Assembly: GCA_038277395.1 (NCBI GenBank)
Contig: CM076194.1
Span: 185,412,788 to 185,476,787, forward strand
Source: Dryocosmus kuriphilus
Taxonomy: Eukaryota > Arthropoda > Insecta > Hymenoptera > Cynipidae
DNA: 64,000 nt
Reading direction: 5' to 3'
Shown here one piece after another: positions 11,173-21,416 of the stretch. The notes under the pieces are model-generated. The model saw only the letters and a program-made list of their open reading frames with translations. It had not been told where the DNA came from and searched no databases. The first letter of the stretch is position 1. Every line of letters starts with the position of its first letter. Made by a program: the position numbers and the translations under genes.

Positions 11173-11672
11173 NNNNNNNNNNNNNNNNNNNNNNNNNNNN
11201 NNNNNNNNNNNNNNNNNNNNNNNNNNNNNNNNNNNNNNNNNNNNNNNNNNNNNNNNNNNNNNNNNNNNNNNNNNNNNNNNNNNNNNNNNNNNNNNNNNNN
11301 NNNNNNNNNNNNNNNNNNNNNNNNNNNNNNNNNNNNNNNNNNNNNNNNNNNNNNNNNNNNNNNNNNNNNNNNNNNNNNNNNNNNNNNNNNNNNNNNNNNN
11401 NNNNNNNNNNNNNNNNNNNNNNNNNNNNNNNNNNNNNNNNNNNNNNNNNNNNNNNNNNNNNNNNNNNNNNNNNNNNNNNNNNNNNNNNNNNNNNNNNNNN
11501 NNNNNNNNNNNNNNNNNNNNNNNNNNNNNNNNNNNNNNNNNNNNNNNNNNNNNNNNNNNNNNNNNNNNNNNNNNNNNNNNNNNNNNNNNNNNNNNNNNNN
11601 NNNNNNNNNNNNNNNNNNNNNNNNNNNNNNNNNNNNNNNNNNNNNNNNNNNNNNNNNNNNNNNNNNNNNNNN
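11173..11672. other. Assembly gap (500 N)
   Basis: Exactly 500 N. The flanks are array monomer sequence, ORF-A on the left and the TGTAAAAATAAGG segment on the right. In intact monomers these two points lie about 490 bp apart, so the gap may hide as little as half a monomer, or any whole number of monomers more. Confidence 0.97.
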
Positions 11673-13858
11673 TGTAAAAATAAGGATTTAACTAATTTTT
11701 GACGGATTTCATAATGAATGCAAGTACTATGTTTTTGAAAAAGAAAATTTTTTTCGATTAGACTTGACTTTCAAATGTTATTTATTATTTCGTATTATTT
11801 ATTTTAGAATATAAGACCTGAAGAAGGCACAAAAGGGTGCCGAAACGTCGTGTTGTAATCATAATTATAATAAAGATCGTATGACCAATGAATATTAACT
11901 TGAAATTATTTAATTTCAAAGTTAGATTACTTTAATTTATGACGATCGATAAAACACTTCTGTTTGTTGGTAAACCTTCAACTATACTTTTTGAATTTAT
12001 GGTCGATTAGGTACTGGTACAATATGGGATTTTTTGAATCCATCAAAGGAAAATTTGGCCTGGGCCCAAGGCGAGATATAGGTGAGTGGACATCAACCCA
12101 AAGAAAACTGATTCGTCGTAAAGAACAAAGGACCTTCCTTATTAGATGTAGGAGAAGTTTCATAATTCCAGCACACATTGAAAATTCCACGAAACATTTT
12201 TATATTAACAACACTCATTACAATGTACATAGAAAATTAGAGTCAGCAATATCTCATTTTCAAAAACAAATTTTAAACACTGAAATTAAAAATTTAAAAT
12301 TTAGTTTACTTCATTAACCATTTGGGAAACTTTTCACAATATTCAAAACATCGTTTATATAGAAATATTAAAGAACAATCTATAAATAATTTTTTTGCTT
12401 CACAAGAATTAATTCTAGAGAAAAGAAAATTCAAAACTCGAACTGAATTTATACAGAAATTTGAATTCAGAAAAAATAAGATCATTCAACAAAATTATGA
12501 AAGTAAAATATTAATTGACATTTTAATTCTGAATTCAAATTTTAATTGTATCTTAATGTATATGTAAACAATCGGCTATTTCAATTCAGTATCAGTTTAT
12601 ACCTGGAGGTCGTCAGACCAAGACACATCAGTAAAATGTTCTTCCTACAAAAGTTGAGACACATGTGATTATTTATATTTTAAACTACTGACTAAGCTTG
12701 TAAAAATAAGGATTTAACTAATTTTTAACGGATTTCATAATGAATTCAAGTACTATGTTTTTGAAAAAAAAAAAAATTTCGATTAGAGTTGACTTTCAAA
12801 TGTTATGTATTATTTCATATTATTTATTTTAGAACATAAATCCTGAAGAAGGCACAAAAGGGTGCCGAAACGTCGTGTTGTAATCATAATTATAATAAAG
12901 ATGGTATGACCAATGAATATTAACTTGAAATTATTTAATTTCAAAGTTAGATTACTTTAATTTATGACGATCGATAAAACACTTTTTGTTGTTGGTAAAC
13001 CTTCAACTATACTTTTTGAATTTATGGTCGATAAGGTACTGGTAAAATATGGAATTTTTTGAATCCATCAAAGGAAAATTTGGCCTGGGCCCAAGGCGAG
13101 ATATAGGTGAGTGGACATCAACCCAAAGAAAACTGATTCGTCTTAAAGAACAAAGGACCTTCCTTCTTAGATGTAGGAGAAGCTTCCTAATTCCAGCACA
13201 CATTGAAAATTCCACGAAACATTTTTATATTAACAACACTCATTACAATGTACATAGAAAATTAGAGTCAGCAATATCTCATTTTCAAAAACAAATTTTA
13301 AACTCTGAAATTAAAATTTAAAAATTTAGTTTACTTCATTAACCATTTGGGAAACTTTTCACAATATTTAAAACATCTTTTATATAGAAATATTAAAGAA
13401 CAATCTATAGATAATTTTTTTGCTTCGCAAGAATTAATTCTAGAGAAAATAAAATTCAAAACTCGAACTGAATTTATACAGAAATTTGAATTCAAAAAAA
13501 AATAAGATCATTCAACAAAATTATGAAAGTAAAATATTAATTGACATTTTAATTCTGAATTCAAATTTTAATTGTATCTTAATGTATATGTAAACAATCG
13601 ACTATTTCAATTCAGTATCAGTTTATACCTCGAGGTCGTCAGACCAAGACACATCAGTAAAATGTTCTTCCTACAAAAGTTCAGATACATGTACTTATTT
13701 ATATTTTAAACTACTGACTAAGCTTGTAAGAATAAGGATTTAACTAATTTTTAACGGATTTCATAATGAATTCAAGTACTATGTTTTTGAAAAAAAAAAA
13801 AATTTCGATTAGACTTGACTTTCAAATTTTATTTATTATTTCATATTATTTATTTTAG

Positions 13859-13910
13859 AATATAAGACCTGAAGAAGGCACAAAAGGGTGCCGAAACGTC
13901 GTGTTGTAAT
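13859..13910 (+). ncRNA. Hammerhead-ribozyme-like motif, representative array copy
   Basis: Core at 13869-13900: CUGAAGA, one extra A, stem II GGCAC (13877-13881) / GUGCC (13888-13892) with a six-base loop, then GAA and ACGU with C13900 as predicted cleavage base. Flanks 13859-13868 and 13901-13910 pair at 8 of 10 positions as stem I. The self-complementary ACGU as a minimal stem III matches the small PLE hammerheads known to cleave as dimers. Other core starts: 3261, 4288, 11818, 12843, 14896, 15926, 22833, 23860, 24889, 25921, 26952, 27979, 29007, 36665, 37700, 39762, 40788, 41818, 42851, 43879, 54075, 61758, 62789, 63819. The extra A next to stem II departs from the consensus, so activity is not certain. 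Confidence 0.65.
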
Positions 13911-14074
13911 CATAATTATAATAAAGATGGTATGACCAATGAATATTAACTTGAAATTATTTAATTTCAAAGTTAGATTACTTTAATTTATGACGATCGA
14001 TAAAACACTTTTTGTTGTTGGTAAAACTTCAACTATACTTTTTCAATTTATGGTCGATAAGGTACTGGTAAAAT

Positions 14075-14356
14075 ATGGGATTTTTTGAATACATCAAAGG
14101 AAAATTTGGCCTGGGCCCAAGGCGAGATATAGGTGAGTGGACATCAACCCAAAGAAAACTGATTCGTCTTAAAGAACAAAGGACCTTCCTTCTTAGATGT
14201 AGGAGAAGCTTCCTAATTCCAGCACACATTGAAAATTCCACGAAACATTTTTATATTAACAACACTCATTACAATGTACATAGAAAATTAGAGTCAGCAA
14301 TATCTCATTTTCAAAAACAAATTTTAAACTCTGCAATTAAAAATTTAAAAATTTAG
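14075..14356 (+). pseudogene. Array ORF-A: PLE N-terminal domain remnant (representative)
   Basis: A 93-codon ORF repeated in nearly every monomer. Its centre, R-T-F-L-x-R-C-R-R-S followed by I-P-A-H-I, then a Leu/Ile-rich helix (S-A-I-S-H-F-Q-K-Q-I-L-N), follows the pattern of the N-terminal region of Penelope-like element proteins (F-L-x-x-C-x-x-x-x-x-I-P-x-x-I). No RT follows. Similar-length copies start at 3467, 5517, 12024, 13049, 23039, 24066, 26127, 27158, 28185, 39968, 53260 and 54281. Others are broken by small indels (for example 15102, 25096, 36871, 37906, 42024, 43057, 61964). The PLE link is from remembered family patterns and needs a profile search. Whether it is translated is unknown. 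Confidence 0.55.
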
Positions 14357-14373
14357 TTTACTTCACTAACCAT

Positions 14374-14619
14374 TTGGGAAACTTTTCACAATATTTAAAA
14401 CATCGTTTATATAGAAATATTAAAAAACAATCTATAAATAATTTTTTTGCTTCACAAGAATTAATTCTAGAGAAAATAAAATTCAAAACTCGAACTGAAT
14501 TTATACAGAAATTTGAATTCAGAAAAAATAAGATCATTCAACAAAATTATGAAAGTAAAATATTAATTGACATTTTAATTCTGAATTCAAACTTTAATTG
14601 TATCTTAATGTATATGTAA
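14374..14619 (+). pseudogene. Array ORF-B: continuation of PLE N-terminal domain in another frame (representative)
   Basis: An 81-codon frame just downstream of ORF-A in most monomers, shifted by -1. The pattern L-x-x-R-L-Y-x-x-I, F-F-A-S-Q-E-L-I-L-E-K, then K-x-R-T-E-F-I-Q-K-F-E resembles the Lys/Phe-rich helix that precedes the RT in PLE proteins (x-x-Q-x-x-x-L-x-x-x-x-x-K-L-x-x-K-F). ORF-A and ORF-B together therefore look like one ancestral domain with a frame break inherited by the whole array. Other copies: 3745, 4774, 12322, 23338, 27457, 28484, 36143, 38205, 42326, 54559, 61223, 62252, 63295. Confidence 0.5.
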
Positions 14620-14939
14620 ACAATCGACTATTTCAATTCAGTATCAGTTTATACCTCGAGGTCGTCAGACCAAGACACATCAGTAAAATGTTCTTCCTAC
14701 AAAAGTTGAGATACATGTAATTATTTATATTTTAAGCTACTGACTAAGCTTGTAAAAATAAGGATTTAACTAATTTTTAACGGATTTCATAATGAATGCA
14801 AGTACTATGTTTTTGAAAAAAAAAATTTTTTTCGATTAGACTTGACTTTCAAATGTTATTTATTATTTCGTATTATTTATTTTAGAATATAAGACCTGAA
14901 GAAGGCACAAAAGGGTGCCGAAACGTCGTGTTGTAATCA

Positions 14940-15010
14940 GAATTATAATAAAGATGGTATGACCAATGAATATTAACTTGAAATTATTTAATTTCAAAGT
15001 TAGATTACTT
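14940..15010 (+). other. Conserved inverted repeat of the monomer (representative)
   Basis: TTGAAATTA-TT-TAATTTCAA (about 14978-14997) is a perfect inverted repeat with 9-bp arms. It is present without change in almost every monomer, ~55-60 nt after the hammerhead-like core. A second small stem, GGTC-GTCA-GACC, lies in the segment between ORF-B and the next core (for example about 14661-14672). Function unknown. Confidence 0.6.
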
Positions 15011-16771
15011 TAATTTGTGACGATCGATAAAACACTTTTTGTTGTTGGTAAACCTTCAACTATACTTTTTCAATTTATGGTCGATAAGGTACTGGTAAAA
15101 TATGGGATTTTTTGAATACATCAAAGGAAAATTTGGCCTGGGCCCAAGGCGAGATATAGGTGAGTGGACATCAACCCAAAGAAAACTGATTCGTCTTAAG
15201 GAATAAAGGACCTTCCCTATTAGATGTAGGAGAAGTTCCACAATTCCAGCACGCATTGAAAATTCCACGAAAACATTTTTTATATTAACAACGCTCATTA
15301 CAATGTACATAGAAAATTCGAATCAGCAATATCTCATTTTCAAAAACAAATTTTAAACTCTGAAATTAAGAATTTAAAAACTTAGTTTACTTCATTAACC
15401 ATTTGGGAAACTTTTCACAATATTTAGAACATCGTTTATATAGAAATATCAAAGAACAATCTATAAATAATTTTTTTGCTTCACAAGAATTAATTCTAGA
15501 AAAATAAAATTCAAAACTCGAACTGAATTTATGCAGAAATTTGAATTCAGAAAAAATAAGATCATTCAAAAAAAATTATGAAAGTAAAATATTAATTGAC
15601 ATTTTAATTCTGAATTCAAATTTTAATTGTATCTTAATGTATATGTAAACAATCGACTATTTCAATTCAGTATCAGATTATACCTCGAGATCGTCAGACC
15701 AAGACACATCAGTAAAATGTTCTTCCTACAAAAGTTGAGATACATGTAATTATTTATATTTTAAACTACTGACTAAGCTTGTAAAAATAAGGATTTAACT
15801 AATTTTTGACGGATTTCATAATGAATGCAAGTACTATGTTTTTGAAAAAAAAAAATTTTTTTCGATTAGACTTGACTTTCAAATTTTATTTATTATTTCA
15901 TATTATTTATTTTAGAATATAAGACCTGAAGAAGGCACAAAAGGGTGCCGAGACGTCGTGTTGTAATCAGAATTATAATAAAGATGGTATGACCAATGAA
16001 TATTAACTTGAAATTATTTAATTTCAAAGTTAGATTACTTTAATTTGTGACGATCGATAAAACACTTTTTGTTGTTGGTAAACCTTCAACTATACTTTTT
16101 GAATTTATGATCGATAAGGTACTGGTAAAATATGGGATTTTTTGAATCCATCAAAGGAAAATTTGGCCTGGGCCCAAGGCGAGATATAGGTGAGTGGACA
16201 TCAACCCAAAGAAAAACTGATTCGTCTTAAAGAACAAAGGACCTTCCTTATTAGATGTAGGAGAAGTTTCATAATTCCAGCACACATTGAAAATTCCACG
16301 AAACATTTTTATATTAACAACACTCATTACAATGTACATAGAAAATTAGAGTCAGCAATATCTTATTTTCAAAAACAAATTTTAAACTCTGAAATTAAAA
16401 ATTAAAAAATTTAGTTTACTTCATTAACCATTTGGGAAACTTTTCACAATATTTAAAACATCTTTTATATAGAAATATCAAAGAACAATCTATAAATAAA
16501 TTTTTTGTTTCACAAGAATTAATTCTAGAGAAAATAAAATTCAAAACTCGAACTTAATTTATGCAGAAATTTGAATTCAGAAAAAATAAGATCATTCAAC
16601 AAAATTATGAAAGTAAAATATTAATTGACATTTTAATTCTGAATTCAAATTTTAATTGTATCTTAACGTATATGTAAACAATCGACTATTTCAATTCAGT
16701 ATCAGTTTATACCTCGAGGTCGTCAGACCAAGACACATCAGTAAAATGTTCTTCCTACAAAAGTTGAGATA

Positions 16772-16775
16772 CATG
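16772..16775. repeat. Target-site duplication of LTR element, left copy (CATG)
   Basis: The uninterrupted monomer reads GATACATGTAATTATT. CATG lies directly left of the element, and CATC (21623-21626) followed by TAATTAT directly right of it, giving a 4-bp duplication with one later change. A 4-bp duplication fits Ty3/gypsy integrases. Confidence 0.7.
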
Positions 16776-17147
16776 TGTAAGTCTCTATCATGAAGACTCA
16801 ACAGAAACCACCAAGGCGCCGGGAAGAGGGTTGAATACCAACACGTGTTATTGCAGTGAACAAATTTACAGAAATAAGAGAAAATACTTAACTTCTACAA
16901 TTATACACTTATAATTACGCATTCAGGTGTTTTACCTGAATCAACACAAATTGTCGGTATTAAGTAGAACAATTGTTAATATGTGCTATGTTAGAGCGAG
17001 TGCGACTGTGACTCAGCACAGTTTGTCAGCAACTGGCTCCTCTCGAGGCACGTTGTTCGTAGCGAGGATAGGCTCAGCCGGCTACAGCTGTTAGTCATGT
17101 GATAGCAGCATGTAGGCAACTAAGTTTGTAGGGTCGTCAAACTTACA
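16776..17147 (-). repeat. 3' LTR (372 bp)
   Basis: Ends are TGTAAG and CTTACA (perfect 6-bp inverted termini). It aligns end to end with 21251-21622, with four differences: A/T in the GACTC-AACAG region, A/T in TTACAGAAA, T/C in GCTATGTT and T/C in GGTCGTCAA. It contains the same 14-mer complementary to the PBS (16939-16952). Confidence 0.97.
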
Positions 17148-17158
17148 TCCCCCCTCTC
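17148..17158 (-). promoter_or_regulatory. Polypurine tract (plus-strand primer)
   Basis: On the element's sense strand GAGAGGGGGGA directly abuts the 3' LTR's TGTAAG. It overlaps the pol stop codon TGA (17159-17157), a very compact arrangement. Position and composition match the plus-strand primer of LTR retroelements. Confidence 0.9.
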
Positions 17159-20148
17159 AAGAAGCAGGCGGAGGTATGGAAGACGGGAAATAAGGGATGA
17201 GCTTACTAACATGGTAAAGGTTTGATTCTTTTCTCTTAAAACCGCTGTCAATGACAAATATAACATTTGATATTTTCTTTTTTATTTTGTACGGGCCTAT
17301 TCTGATCGGATCTAATTTATTTCTATTTAATTTATTACTGTTCTGTATATATACTAAAGCTCCTTCATTATATTTTGTTGTTACTGTATTTTTATCATAG
17401 TATTTTTTATTTTGTTCATGGATTTTTTTTGATTTTTCACATGCTATCTCTCTATTATATTCTAGGTTATTTTTATTATTCTCATTTAGTTCCTTTGGTA
17501 ACATAAAATCGTCTACTCCGGTCAGTAGATATTTCGGAGTAAAACCCGTCGAGCTATGAATTGTATTATTATATTCGTTTATACATTCTTGTGCTAATAC
17601 AGACCATGGTCTGTTTCTTTCGTTGTAAATTTTACACCTTATTCTATTTATCAAAGTTTGATTACATCTTTCGTTCTAGCCATTAGAGAAAGTACAGTCA
17701 ACTGCAGTGAAAATTAGATTTATTTTTTTTGATTTTAAATATCGTTTGAATTCTTTTGAGTTTATGCCTCCATATTGGTCTGTTAACAAAGTTTGTATAT
17801 CGTGTTTATTTTTTATTGATTTTACTAAATTTATAAAGTCTCTAGCACATTGAGTTTTGGAAGTAGCGAAGAAAACAAATCTTGTAAAATGATCCACAAT
17901 TAGATGTAAATATTTTTTTGTACTTTTGTTGCCTGCGAACCCTCCTATTGTGTCAAGAGACATAATTTCAAATGGTTTTCTTGCAGGACCTAATTGTGAA
18001 AGCGGAGCTTTGTAATTAGCAATTCTTGACTTATTTTTTTATACATGTCTCACATGTATGGCATATTATCTTTATATGTTTATGCATATTTTTGAAATAA
18101 AATTTTCTTGTTATCGTTAGTGTTAATTGTTTTACTCCCAAATGTCCCTATTTTTCATGCACGGTTTTTATCAATTGGATGCCGAATTCTTCGGTTACCC
18201 AAATTTTATTCTTATTATTTAAAGTTTTATAAATTATGTTTTTCTTAATATTACAATTTTTGTCTATTTTTAGTTTTGTTTGATCCCTAATTATATCTGT
18301 TAAATTAATAAAATTTACAATTTTAACTATGGAATCTTCAAAATCATTTTCTCATTCCTGTAGGACTGGATTCCTCGATAGACAATCTGCTTCTAAATTT
18401 TCTTTTCCTGGATTATATATAATTTCAAAATTAAATTGTGATATGTAATTCAGGATTTCTCGTAATTCCGGATCTTTACAGTTTTTTATATTAAAATGTT
18501 CTAATGGTTTATGGTCCGTATAAATAATAAATTTATGGCCCATTAGGTAATATTGCCAGTATAATATGGCTTCTTTAATTGCCAGGCATTCTATGTAGAT
18601 AGCTTTTTTTGTTTTTTGTCGCTCCGTTAATTTTCTAGAGAAATAAAATACAGGTTTTAATGTTTTGTTTTCTTGTGGTTGTTTTAAAACTGCACCTACA
18701 CCTTGTAGACTAGCGTCAGTGTAAATGTATATCTGACTATTTTGAGCAAAAATAGCCAGAATTGGTTCCGAACACAAATAATTTTTCACTTTTTTAAAAT
18801 TCTCTTGGCAAGTCTCTGACCATTTGAATTCCACGTTTTTTCTTAGTAAATTATGAAATGGTTCTAATATTATTGTGGCTTTAGGGATATATTATAAATA
18901 AAAATTTATTTTTCCCAGAAATTGTCTGACATTTTTTTTTGTCGTAGGTGTAGGAAAGTTTTTTATTGCAGTTACATTATTGTTTAGAGGCTTTATGCAG
19001 TTAAATCCTATTTCGTGGCCTAGATATATTACTTTATTTTGTGCGAACAGACATTTAGATAGGTTTAGCTTGAAACCATTATTTAATAACATTCTCAAAA
19101 CTAATTCAATATGTCTTAGATGATCTTCATAATTTTTTGAATAAATCAGAATATCATCGATATAGTTTACCGCGAATTCTTGTAGATTATTTTTCCTTAT
19201 TATGCTAGATAAGTTTCTCTGAAAAATCGCCGGTGATATTTTCAGCCCAAACGGTAAACAACACCATTGCCAGTGACCGTGATGTGTTACAAAAGCTGTT
19301 TTGTATTTGTCCTTGTTACGTAACGGGATCGACCAAAATGCCGAATTCACGTCAAGTTTCGTAAACTGTTTACAATTTCTCGCCCGCAACACTAATTCTA
19401 TTCGTGGGAAAGGTTGGCTCTCCGGTACCACTATTTTGTTTATTTCTCGATAATCAATACATAATCGAGATTTTTTTCCCTCCTCTTTCTTGAAAACTAA
19501 CGTTACCGGTGCCGCATAAGGACTGTTCGATTCTTCAATTAAACCTGATTTTAATAAGTCTTCAGTTTGGTTTTCTATTTCAATTTTATCTTGTAACGAA
19601 CATCTATATGGCTTCCTAGATATGTATTTATTTTCCGTAAGTTTTATTGTAGCTTCATAATTTTTTATTTTTCCAACATCAAATTTCCCTTTCGCAAATA
19701 CTTCCTCATATTTATTTTTTATTTCGATTATAGGATTAATTTTTTTTTGTGTATTAGCATTTGACGTTGGTATATCTTGAATTAAATTTATTTTTGGTTT
19801 TTGATAATTTTGGCTTATTTTTAAATTCTCATCTTGACATAATTTAAACTCCTTAATACTATTTAGCCCTAATAGTACATCATCTTTAAAAGATTTGTTT
19901 TTTATTATGAAGAAATCAAATTTTTTCTTAATATCAAGAATTTTCATTTCTACCGAGACTATACCTTTCGATTCAGATGTTCCCGCCAATGTTTTTATTT
20001 TCCCCCCACTTATATTTCTTTTTACATCAAGTCTCTTCCAAAACTCATAGTTAATTAACGATACGTTTGCTCCTGAGTCGTAAATGGCAGTTGTTGGTTT
20101 GTTATTTATCAATATTTTTATTTTTATAAGTGGGGTGACAATTAGTTT
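17157..20148 (-). pseudogene. Ty3/gypsy pol (protease-RT-RNase H-integrase), broken
   Basis: Entered from gag by a -1 shift at 20145-20151. Protease: Y-D-S-G-A (about 20080-20066). RT: motif A K-L-D-V-N-S-A-F-W, motif C Y-I-D-D-I-L-I-Y-S (about 19165-19139). RNase H: Y-T-D-A-S, an E-C-L-A-I-K-E block, Y-T-D-H-K-P-L and N-L-E-A-D-C-L-S-R (18834-18352). Integrase: His/Cys zinc region (about 18110-18040), D-H-F-T-R-F, D-Q-Y-G, S-N-G then N-E-R, and a GPY/F-type I-G-P-Y module near the C-terminus. Breaks: in-frame TAA near 18892 after the RT, a frameshift near 18040 in a T-run, and in-frame TAG (about 17673) between S-N-G and N-E-R beside the catalytic Glu. The stop is TGA 17159-17157. Confidence 0.92.
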
Positions 20149-21236
20149 TTTGCCTCTTCAGTGGAAGAGATTAAGTTTTGTATTTCAGTATTATTCGCTA
20201 TTTTAATTTTTTCATTTTTGTGTATGTTTTTGTTTAATCTAGTTCGACATAAATTTTCGGGATGATATCTGTTTGGATAGCCTATGTTTTCACAATACGT
20301 ACACGGAGAGTTATTGTTTCCTCGTCTTTCATTTAACTTGTTTTGTTTTCCGTTGTCTTCAGTTCTGTAATTCTTAGACTTATTTTCCATGGGTGCCATT
20401 TTCTTTAAATTTGTCATTAAATTCTCGATCGTTTCTAATTTGCCGTTTAATTTTGACCTAATATAATTCGGTAAAGCTATTATTATTAAATTTATCTGAG
20501 AATTTATTGTCAATTCAGGATCTACATCTATCAATAAATGTCGTTTTTTTAATGCGAAATCAAAAAATGCCCCGTTCAAATATTTATACTTGTAGGCATA
20601 TTCAATCTCAGACCATGATTTTTGACCGAAAGTTTCAATAAAAGAATTATTCCAAAATTCCCATGCATGGGTTAATGAATTGGTTTTCAAAAATATCGCG
20701 TGCCATTCTAGTGCACTATCTTCCAAAAATAATCTCATTATTTCGGCGAATTTTTCTTCGCGTATATTAAGACGCTTGCATTCACTTATAAAAATTTTCA
20801 ACCAAGATTCCGCGTTAAACTTTTTCCCGTTAAAATTTTCCAAAACCATATTTTTCGCTATGGAGTGCATTGGTTTTTCGAGTGAGGAACTGGGTACTGG
20901 GAGGGATTGAGGGGGAGAAATGTCCGTAATGACCTCCAGATAATACTCGTTAAAAACAACGTTACCTTCCTCATCCAGATAATCACCGCGGAGATCCTCC
21001 CGTGTTAAGGTGATGAGTACATTTCGAAATTTGTTTCGTTCCTTCAAACTTTTGAAAACTCCTTTTACTACTGAATGTTGGAAAAGTTTTTTGTGATAAA
21101 CGCTTGTTTGTTGATCGGCCGGGAATTCGTAAACTTCTAGCTGGTCGATCAGTTGAATCGTTTTTACCTTGACCACCGTGGTTTTAGAGGATTGTCCTTC
21201 TGATACGAAGTGGAATCTTGCTTTGGGATCTTCCAT
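20142..21236 (-). CDS. Ty3/gypsy gag polyprotein
   Basis: Intact frame of about 364 aa from the ATG at 21236 (Met-Glu-Asp-Pro...), which touches the PBS with no spacer. The frame is also open upstream into the LTR, but a start there would lie in the R/U5 region, so 21236 is preferred. The central part resembles retrotransposon capsid (W-L-x-x-F-I-x-E-C, then A-x-x-W-x-x-F-x-x-x-F). A variant zinc knuckle C-x2-C-x9-H-x4-C lies at about residues 311-329. The stop TAA (20144-20142) directly follows the slippery heptamer. Expected role: capsid and RNA packaging. Confidence 0.88.
   Translation of the reverse strand: MEDPKARFHFVSEGQSSKTTVVKVKTIQLIDQLEVYEFPADQQTSVYHKKLFQHSVVKGVFKSLKERNKFRNVLITLTREDLRGDYLDEEGNVVFNEYYLEVITDISPPQSLPVPSSSLEKPMHSIAKNMVLENFNGKKFNAESWLKIFISECKRLNIREEKFAEIMRLFLEDSALEWHAIFLKTNSLTHAWEFWNNSFIETFGQKSWSEIEYAYKYKYLNGAFFDFALKKRHLLIDVDPELTINSQINLIIIALPNYIRSKLNGKLETIENLMTNLKKMAPMENKSKNYRTEDNGKQNKLNERRGNNNSPCTYCENIGYPNRYHPENLCRTRLNKNIHKNEKIKIANNTEIQNLISSTEEAKN
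20145..20151 (-). promoter_or_regulatory. -1 ribosomal frameshift slippery site A AAA AAC
   Basis: The last gag codons read GCA AAA AAC TAA, so the heptamer A AAA AAC is in the canonical X XXY YYZ phase directly before the gag stop. The pol frame is -1 relative to gag and is open through this point into the protease. A stimulatory downstream structure is not obvious by eye. Confidence 0.85.
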
Positions 21237-21250
21237 AATTTGTGTTGATT
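21237..21250 (-). promoter_or_regulatory. Primer-binding site, self-complementary to LTR
   Basis: Sense strand AATCAACACAAATT, immediately after the 5' LTR end CTTACA and immediately before the gag ATG. It does not begin with TGG, as a tRNA 3'-end PBS normally does. It is the perfect 14-nt complement of AATTTGTGTTGATT at LTR positions 196-209 (21427-21414 in the 5' LTR). This matches the self-priming logic of Tf1/sushi-type elements, in which the RNA 5' end primes on the PBS. Confidence 0.8.
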
Positions 21251-21395
21251 TGTAAGTCTCTATCATGAAGACTCTACAGAAACCACCAAGGCGCCGGGAA
21301 GAGGGTTGAATACCAACACGTGTTATTGCAGTGAACAAATTTACTGAAATAAGAGAAAATACTTAACTTCTACAATTATACACTTATAATTACGC

Positions 21396-21416
21396 ATTCA
21401 GGTGTTTTACCTGAAT
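21396..21416 (-). other. Hairpin next to the predicted RNA 5' end
   Basis: Perfect 8-bp stem ATTCAGGT/ACCTGAAT with a 5-nt loop. On the sense RNA it begins at nt 12 from the predicted 5' end, overlapping the last 3 nt of the 14-nt priming segment. The same hairpin lies in the 3' LTR (16921-16941). A structure at this place could define the primer cleavage point; this is inference. Confidence 0.6.

Larger units (their letters stand above)
10757..16775 (+). repeat. PLE-derived tandem array, block B (contains a 500-N gap)
   Basis: Monomer ORF-A starts at 10985, 12024, 13049, 14075, 15102 and 16132 (spacings 1025-1030 outside the gap). Hammerhead-like cores at 10779, 11818, 12843, 13869, 14896 and 15926; the last has GAGACGTC in place of GAAACGTC. 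The first monomer follows LINE copy 1 and carries markers (AAAAGCGTGCC loop, GGCCAGATAT, CAAGCACAAAGG) that recur only after LINE copies 2 and 3. The block ends inside a monomer at the LTR element insertion. Confidence 0.93.

Noticed and set aside
11139..11702. Long ORFs across the 500-N gaps (also 52310-53155)
   Set aside because: They consist mostly of unknown bases; only the flanking real residues are usable.
14320..14380. Programmed -1 frameshift joining array ORF-A and ORF-B
   Set aside because: The relative frame is -1, but the A/T run (TTAAAAATTTAG region) does not give a canonical X XXY YYZ heptamer in phase, and many units have a stop before the overlap.
21237..21250. Ordinary tRNA primer-binding site
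   Set aside because: No TGG at or within a few nt of the LTR end, and the 14-nt perfect complement to the LTR explains the sequence better. A tRNA-fragment primer is not formally excluded without a search.
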